DNA from: Rhinopithecus roxellana
Taxonomy: Eukaryota > Chordata > Mammalia > Primates > Cercopithecidae
Reading direction: 5' to 3'
Assembly (NCBI RefSeq): GCF_007565055.1
Contig: NC_044551.1
Location: forward strand, 100,154,266 to 100,218,265
Length of the DNA: 64,000 bases
Both the position numbers and the translations under genes were made by a program. The notes below the pieces were generated by a model that saw only the letters and a program-made list of their open reading frames with translations, had not been told where the DNA came from and did not search any database. This document shows positions 11,680 through 22,554 of this stretch, in pieces. How positions within the stretch are numbered: position 1 is the stretch's first letter; every line of letters starts with the position of its first letter.

Positions 11680-12265
11680 AGTTAATTCAGTGATCAGAGA
11701 AAAATTTATAAACTCAAATTCTTATATTATTAAATTTAAAAGAATGGCAATTAATGAATTAGGGCACTTAACACAAAAATATGAAAAAACTCTCAACTAA
11801 AACACTTATAGAAAGAAAATAATATTAATAAAGTCAGAAATAAATAAATTAGAAAATAGAACAAGGCCAGTCTCACTGGCTCATGCCTCTAATGCCAACA
11901 CTTTGGGAGGCTGAGGCGGGTGGATCACTTGAGCCCAGGACTTTGAGCCAGCCTGGGCAACATGGCAAAACCTCGTCTCTACTAAAAACATAAAAATTAG
12001 CCGGGCATGGCGGTGCATGCCTGTAGTCCCAGCTACTCGGGAGGCTGAGGCAGGAGAATCACTTGAACGCAGGAGGCAGAGGTTGCAATGAGCTGAGATC
12101 ATGCCACTGCACTCCAGCCTAGGCGACAGAGAGAGACTCGGTCTCAAAAAAAAGAAAATAAAATAGAACAAGAGTGTAATTAATGAATAGCTCCAAAGTT
12201 AGTGCTTTGCTAGAATTAATAACTTAAAGAAAAAATTTAAATGAGAGTAGATGGGAGTAGAAAAT
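11680..12265 (+). mobile_element. Ancient L1 ORF2 fragment split by an Alu
   Basis: Plus-strand wording follows L1M ORF2 between the endonuclease and RT domains: 'gagaaaaatttataaactcaa' matches the 'gaaatttatagcactaaatgc' block, and 'aataaagtcagaaataaataaattagaaaa' matches the 'agagcagaaatcaatgaaatagaaaa' block. After the Alu it resumes with 'gctccaaagttagtgctttgc', matching the 'agttggttctttga' block. It is heavily diverged (L1M age). Confidence 0.65.
11866..12159 (+). mobile_element. AluS, full length, with 13-bp target-site duplication
   Basis: Both arms are present, from 'gccagtctcactggctcatgcc' to the short tail 'aaaaaaaagaaaat'. Flanks carry a perfect 13-bp duplication, 'aaaatagaacaag', at 11853-11865 and 12160-12172, proving target-primed insertion into the older L1. 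Pol III A-box and B-box-like wording is in the left arm but diverged. Grade AluS (Sx/Sz). Confidence 0.96.
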
Positions 12266-12339
12266 AACTTCTGATACTTGGGAAATTGGAAGTATGTAAG
12301 AGAGATCAATATTTGCTATGCCCAGTATATTTTATTTCC

Positions 12340-12670
12340 CTCCTTAGGAAGAGAATCCCAAACTTTTAGCTAGATACATAGCTACCCACAAAGTTTTATT
12401 GTCCAGCCTTCCTTACAACTGGCATCAGAAATGTCATGTTGCTTCTATTAAAGATATTCTCAAAAGCAGCTGGTGGGTGTCTGTTCCCCAACAGTTCTTT
12501 TTTCATCCTGCTGCCTGGTGTGCAGATCAGAAACTGAAGCTTTAGTCGCTATATTAGCCTGTGAGGACAAGAGCCACACCAAGGAATGGCAGAATTATGT
12601 GCTGGAATTAAGTCTAGTCTATCAAAAAATTGTAGAGTCACTACACGAACTTCAGACAACATTCCTTTGA
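12340..12670 (+). repeat. Possible ancient interspersed repeat
   Basis: The order 'tttgtctagccttccttacaact'-like, 'tgttgcttctattaaag', 'cagatcagaaactgaagc' and 'gaggacaagagccacaccaa' resembles a common old mammalian repeat in which a 'ggacaagagccacaccctaaggatggcag' block is found. I cannot name the family. The frame at 12473-12670 (65 codons) lies in it and has no domain. Confidence 0.35.
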
Positions 12671-12919
12671 AATTTAACTAAGAAAATAATAATTAAAAAA
12701 ACACCTTGTTTGAGTATGTTCATAATCTTTTAATCTGCAATGCTCTATCTTGCATTCTTAATTTTAACTGATTCAATAAATGAACAAATATTTCACTCTA
12801 TTTTGTGCAAACAAAACTGATATAGAAGATTAAATGGATTATTTTTGCAGTAATAGAAGACATGAAAATCTCAAACCTATCAATCACCACATTACATAAA
12901 AACTCTCAAAGAGTTAACC

Positions 12920-13150
12920 TCTCATATGGTTTTTATGGTAGTTTGAATTATTGTCCCCAATTCTCTCTCTCCTTCTCCAATCCCATTGACATAATGTGAC
13001 TTGCTTGAGTACATAATATCAAACCAGAAGTGAAACACACCATTTTTTTTTGTAGAAGCTTTAAGAGCTGTAGCATAAGATTGCCCTTCTTCTTTTCCAA
13101 TACTATGAAAATTTGGCAGTCTGGATCCAAGGATGAGAACACACATAGAA
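12920..13150 (+). repeat. Possible ancient interspersed repeat
   Basis: 'tttgaattattgtccccaattctctctc', then 'cccattgacataatgtgacttgc' and 'ccagaagtgaaacacaccattttt' follow the order of a widespread old mammalian repeat ('ggccataatgtgacttgctcag...gaagtgacacacaccatttt'). Family not named. Confidence 0.4.
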
Positions 13151-13249
13151 GAGTTTCAGGGTTTGTTAGCTGACACATAGCCAATATGAATTGTGATAAA
13201 GAAATAAAACTCTGTTTTTGATACTTTTGTGTTGCTACTACAACAAATT

Positions 13250-13425
13250 CTAGGGCAATAGTTCTTAATATGTGGTCCTAAGACTAGTGGCATCAGCTTG
13301 TTAAAACTGCAAATTCTTGGATGCCACCCCTCAACTTCCTGAAAAAGCAAATCCATTTACCAAGCCTGTTGAGTGATGCTGAGGTACACTAAAGTGTGAG
13401 AACTGCTAATCTAGTGGAAGCTAAT
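13250..13425 (+). mobile_element. MER5-type hAT-Charlie non-autonomous DNA transposon
   Basis: 'agttcttaatatgtggtccta' at the start, 'cttgttaaaactgcaaattcttgg' and 'gccacccctcaacttcctga' in the middle, and 'gtgatgctgaggtacactaaagtgtgagaactgct' at the end reproduce the MER5A order, with the terminal inverted-repeat wording 'gttct...agaac'. About 175 bp, near the family's full length. Confidence 0.75.
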
Positions 13426-14371
13426 GCATACTGTTTCCAGGTAAATTCTATAAAACTTTTAACATGCAGTAAACTCCAAAACTATTAGTTCTGGATCACT
13501 GAGGGAGAAATCAAGCTTCATTTATTCATGAAAGCAAGCTTTTTAATAAAATACAGTATTATTATTAAATGAAAAAATAGATTAAAGATAATTCCCCACT
13601 AATCCTAGATTTGGGTAAAAATGTTACAGTGAGTAAAATATAAACAGAACGTAACAGCACATTAATATTCCTCAGTGAAGCAGGGGTGATGCCATGGCTG
13701 AATATTGTACCCAGTACAAGCTTCTACTTGTAGCTGATACTAATCAATCACCTTATTAATGGGAAGAAGAGAAATATATATGATTCCATAGACACAAAAA
13801 AATTGGTCAAAAATAAAAGTTCCTTGATTTAAAAAGAATATCTTAATAAAACAGAAATACCTAATTTTAAAATATGACAAAAAGAGTATCTTTCAAGTCA
13901 ATAACCAGCATAATGTCTATTTTTTAGGAGTCATATTTCTCCAACCAATCATTGAGAAAAAGGTGTTTTTTAAATGTAGGTTCTTAAAACATTTTGGAGG
14001 AAATAATGAAGTCTTTGAAAATCATTTCTTATCTTCAGTAAGTTAAATTCCAGACTAGTAAAGATTTAAACATAAAAATTAACCATAGAAGAACACATGG
14101 GACATAATTTTTGAATCAGAGTGTAGAAGTCACAAAACTTAGAAATCATAAAGGAAAAGTTAGTAAATTTGAATACCTAACAAATTGAAAACTTTTGCAC
14201 TCAAAAACGTTAATAAAATAAATAATCAAGGGATAAATTGGAATAATAATTTTGTATTAAATGTGACATTGAAAATGCTTGTTTCTTCAGCATAAGAATA
14301 AGAACCAGTAATTTATTTAAAAATTGACAGGAGGCACAAAAAGATAATTGACAGGAAAAAAAAATTATTTT
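13426..14371. other. Unique AT-rich interval
   Basis: No gene or repeat recognised. The stretch 14040-14220 ('taaacataaaaattaaccatagaag...', 'gaaaacttttgcactcaaaaacg') loosely echoes ancient L1 ORF2 C-terminal wording but is too diverged to call. Confidence 0.4.
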
Positions 14372-14510
14372 GTCTGGGCATAGTGGCTCACACCTGTAAT
14401 GCTAGCACTTTTGGAGGCCGAGATGAGCAAATCCCTTGAGCTCAGGCATTCAAGACCAGCCTGGGCAACATGGTGAAACCCTGTCTCTAAACATAAAATA
14501 AAATAAAAAT
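14372..14510 (+). mobile_element. Alu left-arm monomer (FLAM-like)
   Basis: Only the left Alu arm is present, from 'gtctgggcatagtggctcac' to 'gaaaccctgtctctaaa', followed by an (AAAAT)-like tail to 14510. Length and the absence of a right arm fit a free left Alu monomer, though a 3'-truncated Alu with its own tail cannot be excluded. Confidence 0.8.
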
Positions 14511-14618
14511 ACATTTATTTTAAAAGTATGAAAAAAAGTTGACTTTTATTCATAAATAAATAAATAACAAAGTAACTTGCTTTTCACTTGTCAAATTTAC
14601 CAAAATTAAAATGTCTGA

Positions 14619-15003
14619 TGTCTTAGTCAATTTTCTGTAACAAAATACCTGGGACTGGGTAATTTACAAAGAAAAGAAACTTATTTCTCACAGTTCTGGA
14701 GGCTGGGAAGTTCAACAGCATGGCTGTTGCATCTGGCAGGGGTCATCTATGGTGAGAGGTCGAAAGCAGAGGCAAGCACAGGATACAGAAAGAAAAGCAC
14801 CAGAGGCTGGAGTCACTTTATAGCACACACTCAAAATAACTAATCCACTTCCACTATTATGACATTAATCCCTTCTGGAGAGTTCTCTCATGACCCAATC
14901 ACCTTGGTAAGCTTCACCTCCCAACACTGTTGCATTGAGGATTACATTTCATTGAGGATTAACTGACATATGAACTTTTGAGGACCATATTTAAGCCATA
15001 GCA
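14619..15003 (-). mobile_element. MaLR LTR (MLT1/MST-like), antisense: 3' LTR of a provirus remnant
   Basis: Plus-strand 'tgtcttagtcaattttctgtaac' and 'acctgggactgggtaatttac' are the reverse complement of the MaLR LTR 3' end ('...ttacccagtctcaggta...taatac'). The right edge 'ttaagccatagca' is the complement of the LTR start. At 385 bp it is close to a full LTR and is bounded by TG...CA. The matching internal region follows at once. A retroelement relic with no coding product. Confidence 0.85.
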
Positions 15004-16263
15004 TTCTGACCCTGACTCCTCAAATTTATGTCCTTCTCACAATACAAAATACAGTTATTCCATCCCAATTGTCTCAAAAGTCTTAACTCATTTCAGTAAC
15101 AACTCAAATGTCCAAAGTTTAAAGTTTCATCTAAATCGGATGTGGGTAAGACTCATGGCATGATTCACCTTGAGGCAGATTTCTTCTTGCTGTAAGCATG
15201 TGAAATTAAACAAGTTATCTATTTCCAAGATACACCAGGGGAACTAGCATTGGACAGACATTCCTATTACATGTGGGAGACAGAGGCAAGAAGAAAGGAC
15301 TAACACACCCCAAATCAGTCCAAAACTCAACAGAGAAAATAATATTGTCTTAAAGTTGGAGAACAGTCTCCTTGGCTCCCTGTCCTAAGCTCACTGGTGC
15401 AGGGGTTGTACCACTAAGGCCTCTGGCAGCCCCACCCCCATGACTTTGCTAAGCTCAGACCATGCTTCATCTCTCTCAGTAGAGCTACAGTGGTAGCTTT
15501 ACAGTTCTGGGGTCTTGGTGACAGTCCTGCTCCCCCAGCTTCATTCAACATTGCACTATTGGTGAATCTCTGAGGTGGCTCTGCCCCTGTAACCAGTCTC
15601 TGCCTGGGTTACCAGGCTGCCTTCAATATCCTTTGACATTTAGGCGGGGAAAGCAATGCGCCTAATGTTTTTACATTCTGTCTGCCTGCAGACTTTTATA
15701 CCACATGAATGGCCCTAAGATTGGCCTGTTGCACTTTTCAGAGTTGCAGGTTTAGCCGCAGTTGTGGTTGCTTGAGCCACAGAGCTCAAAGTATGGCCAA
15801 AGAGCACTGTGCTGGGATGTAGGGAGTACAGACCCATGAAAGACCTGGGCAGTAAGCCTGTGGAGAGTGCCCTGGGCCTGTCACCTGGAACCAGGTGCCC
15901 TCCTAAAACTCTGGGCCTGTCATGGAAGTGGCAGCCTCAAAGATCTCTGAAGTGCCTTTGGGGTCTTTCTCCCATTGTCTTGATGAATAACATCTGGCTC
16001 CCTTCTATCCATGAAAATCTCTGTAGCAAATGGTCACTTTGCTACACCCTCAATGCTTTCTTCTGAACATGCTTATTCACTCTTTATCTGGCCAGGCTAT
16101 CTGGCCACTCTTTATCTTGCCATTCTGCTTCCCTTTTAATTATAAATTTCATCTTTAAATAATCTGTTTGCTGTCACATTTCATGGTATGCAATTAAAAT
16201 TGCCATGCCATGTCTGAATGCTTTGTTGCTTGGATATTTCTTAGGCCAGATATCCTAGTTCAT
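15004..16263 (-). mobile_element. MaLR internal region, antisense, first part
   Basis: The order of blocks follows the internal sequence of MST/THE1-class MaLR in reverse: 'cttctcacaatacaaaatac', 'cttaactcatttcag', 'caagatacaccaggggaac', 'ctgcctgggttaccaggc', 'tttaggcggggaaagc', 'cccattgtcttgatgaataac' and 'gcttcccttttaattataaatttc'. No open frame survives. It is GC-richer than its surroundings. It is interrupted at about 16263 by L1 and resumes at about 30225. Confidence 0.8.
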
Positions 16264-16822
16264 TATTATTATTTTTTTCTGTAGGTTTTTGGGAAGCAGG
16301 TTGTGTTTGGTTACATGAGTAAGTTCTTTAGGGGTGATTTATGAGATTTTGGTCCACCTATCACCTGAGTAGTGCACACTGTATCCAATGTGTAGTCTTT
16401 TATCCATCACCCTCCTCCCACCCTTCCCCCAAGTCCCCAAAGTTCATTGTATCACTCTTAGGCCTTTTTATCCTCATAGATTAGCTCCCATTTATGAGTG
16501 AGAACATAGGATGTTTGGTTTTTCCATTCCTGAGTTACTTCACTTAGAATAATGGTCTCCAATTTCATCCAGGTTGCTGTGAATGCTATTATTTGATTCC
16601 TTTTTATGGCTGAGTAGTATGGTATATACATACCATGTTTTCTTTATCTACTCATTGATTGATTAGCATGTGAGCTGGTTCCATATTTTTGCGATTGCAA
16701 ATTGTGCTGCTCTAAACATGCATGTGCAAGTATCTTTTTCCTATAATGTATTATTGTCCTCTGGGTAGATACCCAGGAGTGGAATTTCTGGATCAAATGA
16801 CAGAATTGCTTTTAGTTCTTTT
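16264..16822 (-). mobile_element. Old L1 (L1PB/L1MA grade) 3' end, antisense, part 1 of 3
   Basis: 'gtttttgggaagcaggttgtgtttggttacatgagtaag' is the reverse of the L1PB-grade 3' UTR end. ORF2 C-terminal wording follows ('tagatacccaggagtggaatttctgg'). The element is split by a younger L1 at 16823-22554 and resumes at 22555 with the same frame of wording, proving the insertion order. Confidence 0.85.
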
Positions 16823-17038
16823 TATTTTTAATTATTATACTTTAAGTTCTAGAGTACATGTGCACAACGTGCAGGTTTGTTACATATGTATACAGGTGCC
16901 ATGTTGGTGTGCTGCACCCATTAATGCATCATTTACATTAGGTATATCTCCTAATGCTATCCCTACCCCCTGCCCTCCACCCCATGACAAGCCCCGGTGT
17001 GTGATGTTCCCTACCCTGTGTCCAGGTGTTCTCATTGT

Positions 17039-18338
17039 TCAATTCTGACCTATGAGTGAGAACATGTCATGTTTGGTTTTCTGTCCTTGAGATAGTTTGC
17101 TCAGAATGATGGTCTCCAGCTTCATCCATATCCCTACCAAGGACATGAACTGATCCATTTTTATGGCTACATAGTATTCCATGGTGTATATGTGCCACAT
17201 TTTGTGAATCCAGTCTATCATTGATGGACATTTGGGTTGGTTCCAAGTCATTGCTATTGTGAATACTGCTGCAATAAACATAGGTGTGCATGTGTCTTTA
17301 TAGCAGCATGATTTATAATCCTTTGGGTATATATCCAGTAATGGGATGGCTGGGTCAAATGGTATATCTAGTTCTAGATCCTTGAGGAATTGCCACACTG
17401 TCTTCCACAATGGTTGAGCTAATTTATAGTCCCACCAACAGTGTAAAAGTGCTCCTACTTCTCCACATCCTCTCCAGTACCCATTGTTTCCTGACTTTTA
17501 GTGATCGCCATTCTAACTGGTGTTAGCTGGTGTGAGCTAGTATCTCATTGTGGTTTTGATTTGCATTTCTCTGATGGCTAGTAATGATGAGCATTTTTTT
17601 CGTGTGTTTGTTGACTGCATAAATGTCTTCTTTTGAGAAGTGTCTTTTCATATCCTTTGCCCACTTTTTGATGGGGTTGTTTGATGTTTTCTTGTAAATT
17701 TGTTTGAGTTCTTTGTAGATTCTGGATATTAGCCCTTTGTCAGATGAGTAGATTGTGTGAATTTTCTGTAGGTTGCCTGTTCACTCTGATGGTAGTTTCT
17801 TTTGCTGTGCAGAAGCTCTTTAGTTTAATTAGATCCGATTTTTCTATTTTAGCTTTTGTTGCCATTGCTTTTGGTGTTTTAATCATGAAGTCCTTGCCCA
17901 TGCCTATGACCTGAATGGTATTGCCTAGGCTCTCTTCTAGGGTTTTTATGGTTTTAGGTCTAACATTTAAGTCTTTAATCCATCTCGAATTGATTTTTGT
18001 ATAAGGTGTAAGGAAGGGATCCAGTTTCAGCTTTCTACATATGGCTAGCCAGTTTTCCCAGCACCATTTATTAAATAGGGAATCCTTTCCCCATTTCTTG
18101 TTTTTGTCAGGTTTGTCAAAGATCAGATGGTTGTAGATATGTGGTATTATTTCTGAGGGCTCTGTTCTGTCCATTGGTCTATATCTCTGTTTTGGTACCA
18201 GTACCATGCTGTTTTGGTTACTGTAGCCTTGTAGTATAGTTTGAAGTCAGGTAGCATGATGCCTCCTGCTTTGTTGTTTTTGCTTAGGATTGTCTTGGCA
18301 ATGTGGGCTCTTTTTTGGCTCCATATGAACTTTAAAGT

Positions 18339-18393
<55 letters not shown>

Positions 18394-19090
18394 CTGTGGA
18401 GAAAGTCATTGGTAGATTGATGGGGATGGCATTGAATCTATAAATTACCTTGGGCAGTATGGCCATTTTCATGATATTGATTATTCCTATCCATGAGCAT
18501 GGAATGTTCTTCCATTTGTTTGTGTCCTCTTTTATTTTGTTGAACAGTCGTTTGTAGTTCTCCTTGAAGAGGTCCTTCACATCCCTTGTAAGTTGGATTC
18601 CTAGGTATTTTATTCTCTTTGAAGCAATTATGAATGGGAGTTCACTCATGATTTGGCTCTCTGGTTGTCTGTTATTGGTGTATAAGAATGCTTGTGATTT
18701 TTGTACATTGATTTTGTATCCTGAGATTTTGCTGAAGTTGCTTATCAGCTTAAGGAGATTTTGGGCTGAGATGATGGGGTTTTCTAAATACACAATCATG
18801 TCATCTGCAAACAGGGACAATTTGACTTCCTCTTTTTCTAATTGAATACCCTTTATTTCTTTCTCTTGCCTGATTGCCCTGGCCAGAACTTGCAACACTA
18901 TGTTGAATAGGAGTGGTGAGAGAGGGCATCCCTGTCTTGTGCCAGTTTTCAAAGGGAATGCTTCCAGTTTTTGCCCATTGAGTATGATATTGGCTGTGGG
19001 TGTGTCATAAATAGCTCTTATTATTTTGAGATACATACCATCAATACCTACTTTATTGAGAGATTTTAGCATGAAGGGCTGTTGAACTTG
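17039..19090 (-). pseudogene. ORF2: L1PA ORF2, 3' half (RT motif A to C-terminus)
   Basis: On the minus strand, ORF2p runs from just after motif A ('MLKSLNKVGIDG', 19072) through 'TGTRQGCPLSPLLFN' and the FADD active site ('LSLFADDMIVYLENP'), to a normal C-terminus ending 'FSLIGQN' at 17039. Breaks: a 50-nt A run (18340-18389 as T) after 'TFSTELKK' replaces the usual short A run. Further stops and frameshifts occur between 17410 and 17740 and between 18207 and 18332. The endonuclease and RT motif A lie on the inverted half, so the gene is physically divided and cannot be expressed. Confidence 0.9.
18340..18389. repeat. 50-nt T homopolymer inside L1 ORF2
   Basis: An uninterrupted run of T on the plus strand (A on the L1 sense strand). 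In intact L1 this site is a six-A run ('gaattggaaaaaact'). Expansion happened inside the element, not at its tail. Confidence 0.95.
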
Positions 19091-19648
19091 AGTAGGTAAA
19101 CAAAGCAGCTGGGAAGCTCAAACTGGGTGGAGCCCACCACAGCTCAAGGAGGCTTGCCTGCCTCTGTAGACTCCACTTTTTGGGGCAGAGCGTAGCTGAA
19201 CAAAAGGCAGCAGAAACTTCTGCAGACTTAAACGTCCCTGTCTGACAACATTGAAGAGAGTTGTGGTTCTCCAAGCACAGAGTTTGAGATCTGAGAATGG
19301 ACAGACTACCTCTTCAAGTGGGTCCCTGACCCCCGAGCAGCCTGAGAGACACCTCCCAGTAGGGGCCAACTGACACCTCATACAGCTGGGTGCCCCTCTG
19401 AGGCAAAGCTTCTAGAGGAACGATCAGGCAGCAACATTTGCCGTTTGCAATATTTGCTGTTTGACAGCCTCTGCTGTTGATACCCTAGCAAACAGGGTCT
19501 GGAGTGGACCTCTAGCAAACTCCAACAGACCTGCACCTGAGGGTCCTGACTGTTAGAAGGAAAACTAACAAACAGAAAGGACATCCACATCAAAACCCCA
19601 TCTGTATGTCACCATCATCAAAGACCAGAGGTAGATAAACCCACAAAG
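19091..19648 (+). promoter_or_regulatory. L1PA 5' UTR (3' portion), retaining the 129-bp ZNF93-target segment
   Basis: Starts at 'taggtaaacaaagcagc' and runs to the ORF1 ATG. The segment about 19383-19525 ('ctgggtgcccctctgaggc' to 'ggagtggacctctagcaaac') is the part of the L1PA 5' UTR that is present in L1PA4-6 and lost in the L1PA3-delta and younger human lineage; it is reported as the binding region of the repressor ZNF93. The first roughly 0.4-0.5 kb of the 5' UTR, with the core Pol II promoter and YY1 site, is absent, so promoter activity is unlikely. Confidence 0.75.
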
Positions 19649-20660
19649 ATGGGGAGAAACTAGAGCAGAAAAGCTGAAAACTCTAAAAATCAGAGAGCAT
19701 CTTCTCCTCCAAAGGAACACAGCTCCTTACCAGCAGTGGAACAAAGCTGGACGGAGAATGACTTTGACGAGTTGAGAGAAGAAGGCTTCAGACGATCAGT
19801 AATAACAAACTTCTCCAAGCTAAAGGAGGATGTTCGAATCCATCACAAAGAAGTTCAAAACCTTGAAAAAAGATTAGATGAACGACTAACTAGAATAAAC
19901 AGTGTGCAGAAGACCTTAAATGACCTGATAGAGCTGAAAACCATGGCACAAGAACTACGTGATGCATGTAGAAGCTTCAGTAGCTGATTTGATCAACTGG
20001 AAGAAAGGGTATCAGTGATTGAAGATCATATGAATGAAATGAAGTGAGAAGTTTAGAGAAAAAAGAGTAAAAAGAAATGAACAAAGCCTCCAAGAAACAT
20101 GGAACTATATGAAAAGATCAAATCTACATCTGATAGGTGCACCTGAAAGTGACAGGGAGAAGGGAAACAAGTTGGAAAACACTCTGCAGGATATTGTCAA
20201 GGAGAACTTCCCCAACCTAGTAAGGCAGGCCAACATTCAAATTCAGGAAATACAGAGAATGTCACAAAAGTACTCCTTGAGAAGAGCAACTCCAAGACAG
20301 ATAATTGTCAGATTCACCAAAGTTGAAATGAAGGAAAAAATGTTAAGGGCAGCCAGAGAGAAAAGTCGGGTTACCCACAAAGGGAAGCCCATCAGATTAA
20401 CAGCAGATCTCTTGCCAGAAGATCTCCAAGCCAGAAGAGAGTGGGGACCAATATTCAACATTCTTAAAGAATTTTCAAACCAGAATTTCATATCCAGCCA
20501 AACTAAGTTTCATAAGTGAAGGAGAAATAAAATCCTTTACAGAGAAGCAAATGCTGATTTTGTCACCACCAGGCCTGCCTTACAAGAGCTCCTGAAGGAA
20601 GCACAAAACATGGAAATGAACAACCGGTACCAGTCACTGCAAAGACATGTCAAATTGTAA
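19649..20660 (+). pseudogene. ORF1: L1PA ORF1 (RNA-binding chaperone), broken
   Basis: ORF1p is the trimeric coiled-coil RNA-binding protein of the L1 RNP. The ATG at 19649 is followed by a stop at codon 5 (tag at 19661-19663, where cag is usual). Coiled-coil wording follows (19736-19987, with 'ENDFDELREEGFRRSVITNF'), then a stop in 'cagtagctgatttgat'. The RRM and C-terminal domain are readable at 20109-20519 ('REKGNKLENTLQDIVKENFPNL'). Small deletions after 'ttcttaaaga' (about 20470) and at 'atgctgattttgtc' (about 20552) shift frame. The expected stop is at 20658-20660. Confidence 0.9.
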
Positions 20661-20723
20661 AGACCATCGATGCTAGGAAGAAACTGCATCAATTAATGGG
20701 CAAAATAATGAACTAATGTCATA

Positions 20724-22554
20724 AAGACAGAATCAAATTCATACATAACAATATTAACCTTAAATGTAAATGGGCTAAATGCTCCAAGTAAAAGACATAG
20801 ACTGGCAAATTGGATGAAGAGTCAAGATCCATCAGTGTACTGTATTCAGGAGACCCATCTCATGTGCAGAGACACACATAGGCTCAAAATAAAGGGATGG
20901 AGGAAGATCTACCAAGAAAATGGAAAACAAAAAAAAGCAGGGGTTGCAATCCTAGTCTGATAAAACAAACTTTAAACCAATAAATATCTAAAGAGATGAA
21001 GAAGGTCATTACATAATGGTAAAGGGATCAATTCAACAAGAAGAGCTAACTATCCTAAATATACATGCACCCAATACAGGAGCACCCAGATTCATAAAGC
21101 AAGTCCTGAGAGACCTACAAAGAGACTTAGACTCCCACACAATAATAATGGGAGACTTTAACACCCCACTGTCAATATTAGACAGATCAACGAGACAGAA
21201 GGTTAACAAGGATATCCAGGAATTGAACTCAGCTCTGCACCAAGCAGACCTAATAGACATCTACAGAACTTCACCCCAAACCAACAGAGTATACATTCTT
21301 CCCAGCAGCACATCACAGTTATTCCAAAATTGACCACATAGTTGGAAGTAAAGCGCTTCTCAGCAAATGTAAAAGAATGGAAATTATAACAAACTGTCTC
21401 TCAGACCACAGTGCAATCAAACTAGAACACAGAATTAAGAAACTCACTCAAAACCACTCAACTACATGGAAACTAAACAACCTTCTCCTGAATGACTACT
21501 GGGTACATAATGAAATGAAGGCAGAAATAAAGATGTTCTTTGAAACCAATGAGAACAAAGATACAACATACCAGAATCTCTGGGACACGTTTAAAGCAGT
21601 GTGTAGAGGGAAATTTATAGCACTAAATGCCCACAAGAGAAAGCAGGAAAGATCTAAAATTGACACTCTAAATCACAATTAAAAGAACTAGAGAGGCAAG
21701 AGCAAACACATTCAAAAGCTAGCAGAAGGCAAGAAATAACTAAGATCAGAGCAGAACTGAAGGAGATAGCGACACAAAAATCCCTTCAAAAAATCAATGA
21801 ATCCAGGAGTTGGTTTTTTGAAAAGATCAACAAAATTGATAGACCTCTAGCAAGACTAATAAGGAAAGAGAGAAGAATCAAATAGATGCAAGAAAAAATG
21901 ATTAAGGGGATATCACCACCGATCCCACAGAAATACAAAGTACCATCAGAGAATACTATAAACAGCTCTAGGCAAACAAAATAGAAAACCTAGAAGAAAT
22001 GGATAATTTCCTGGACACATACACCCTCCCAAGACTAAACCAGGAAGAAGTTAGATCCCTGAATAGACCAATAATAGGCTCTGAAATTGAGGCAATGAGT
22101 AATAGCCTACCAACCAAGAAAAGTCCACGACCAGATGGATTCACAGTCGAATTCTACCAGAGGTACAAAGAGGAGCTGGTACCATTCCTGCTGAAACTAT
22201 TCCAATCAATAAAAAAAGAGGGAATCCTCCCTAACTCATTTTATGAGGCCGGCATCATCCTGATACCAGAGCCTGGCAGAGACACACACACAAAAAGAGA
22301 ATTTTAGACCAATACCCCTGATGAACCTTGATGCAAAAATCCTCAATAAAATACTTGCAAACCGAATCCAGCAGCACATTAATAAGCTTATCCACCATGA
22401 TCAAGTTCGCTTCATCCCTTGGATGCAAGGCTAGTTCAACATACACAAATCAATAAACTTAATCCATCATATAAACAGAACCAAAGACAAAAACCACATG
22501 ATTATCTCAATACATGCAGAAAAAGCCTTTGACAAAATTTGACAGCCCTTCATA
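20724..22554 (+). pseudogene. ORF2: L1PA ORF2, 5' half (endonuclease to RT motif A), inverted
   Basis: The ORF2 start codon has mutated to AAG at 20724-20726 ('ataaagacag' for 'ataatgacag'). AP-endonuclease wording is visible: 'EELTILNIHAPNTGAPRFI', 'IIMGDFNTPLS' (the catalytic D and N of the GDFN motif) and 'LSDHSAIKLE' (the catalytic SDH). A 2-bp loss in 'ctagtctgataaaac' (about 20955), stops near 21330 and 21680, and a stop at 22304 break it. RT residues up to motif A are present ('SPRPDGFTVEFYQRYKEELV'). It ends at 'cagcccttcata', where the 3' half on the opposite strand takes over. Confidence 0.9.

Larger units (their letters stand above)
16823..22554. mobile_element. L1PA with near-complete twin-priming (5') inversion
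   Basis: A single insertion in two opposed halves. 16823-19090 is antisense L1 (3' end, 3' UTR and the ORF2 3' half). 19091-22554 is sense L1 (5' UTR, ORF1 and the ORF2 5' half). A perfect 14-bp target-site duplication 'cttttagttctttt' flanks the whole (16809-16822 and 22555-22568). The two halves meet at the same point of ORF2: both contain the 'cagcccttcat' block, so only about 16-20 bp are duplicated and essentially no internal L1 sequence was lost. The 5' UTR begins about 560 bp before ORF1. Grade about L1PA4-L1PA7, judged by the 5' UTR. Confidence 0.92.

Noticed and set aside
15004..16263. GC-richer block considered as possible exons of a host gene
   Set aside because: Block order matches the MaLR internal region in reverse; it resumes after the nested L1s.
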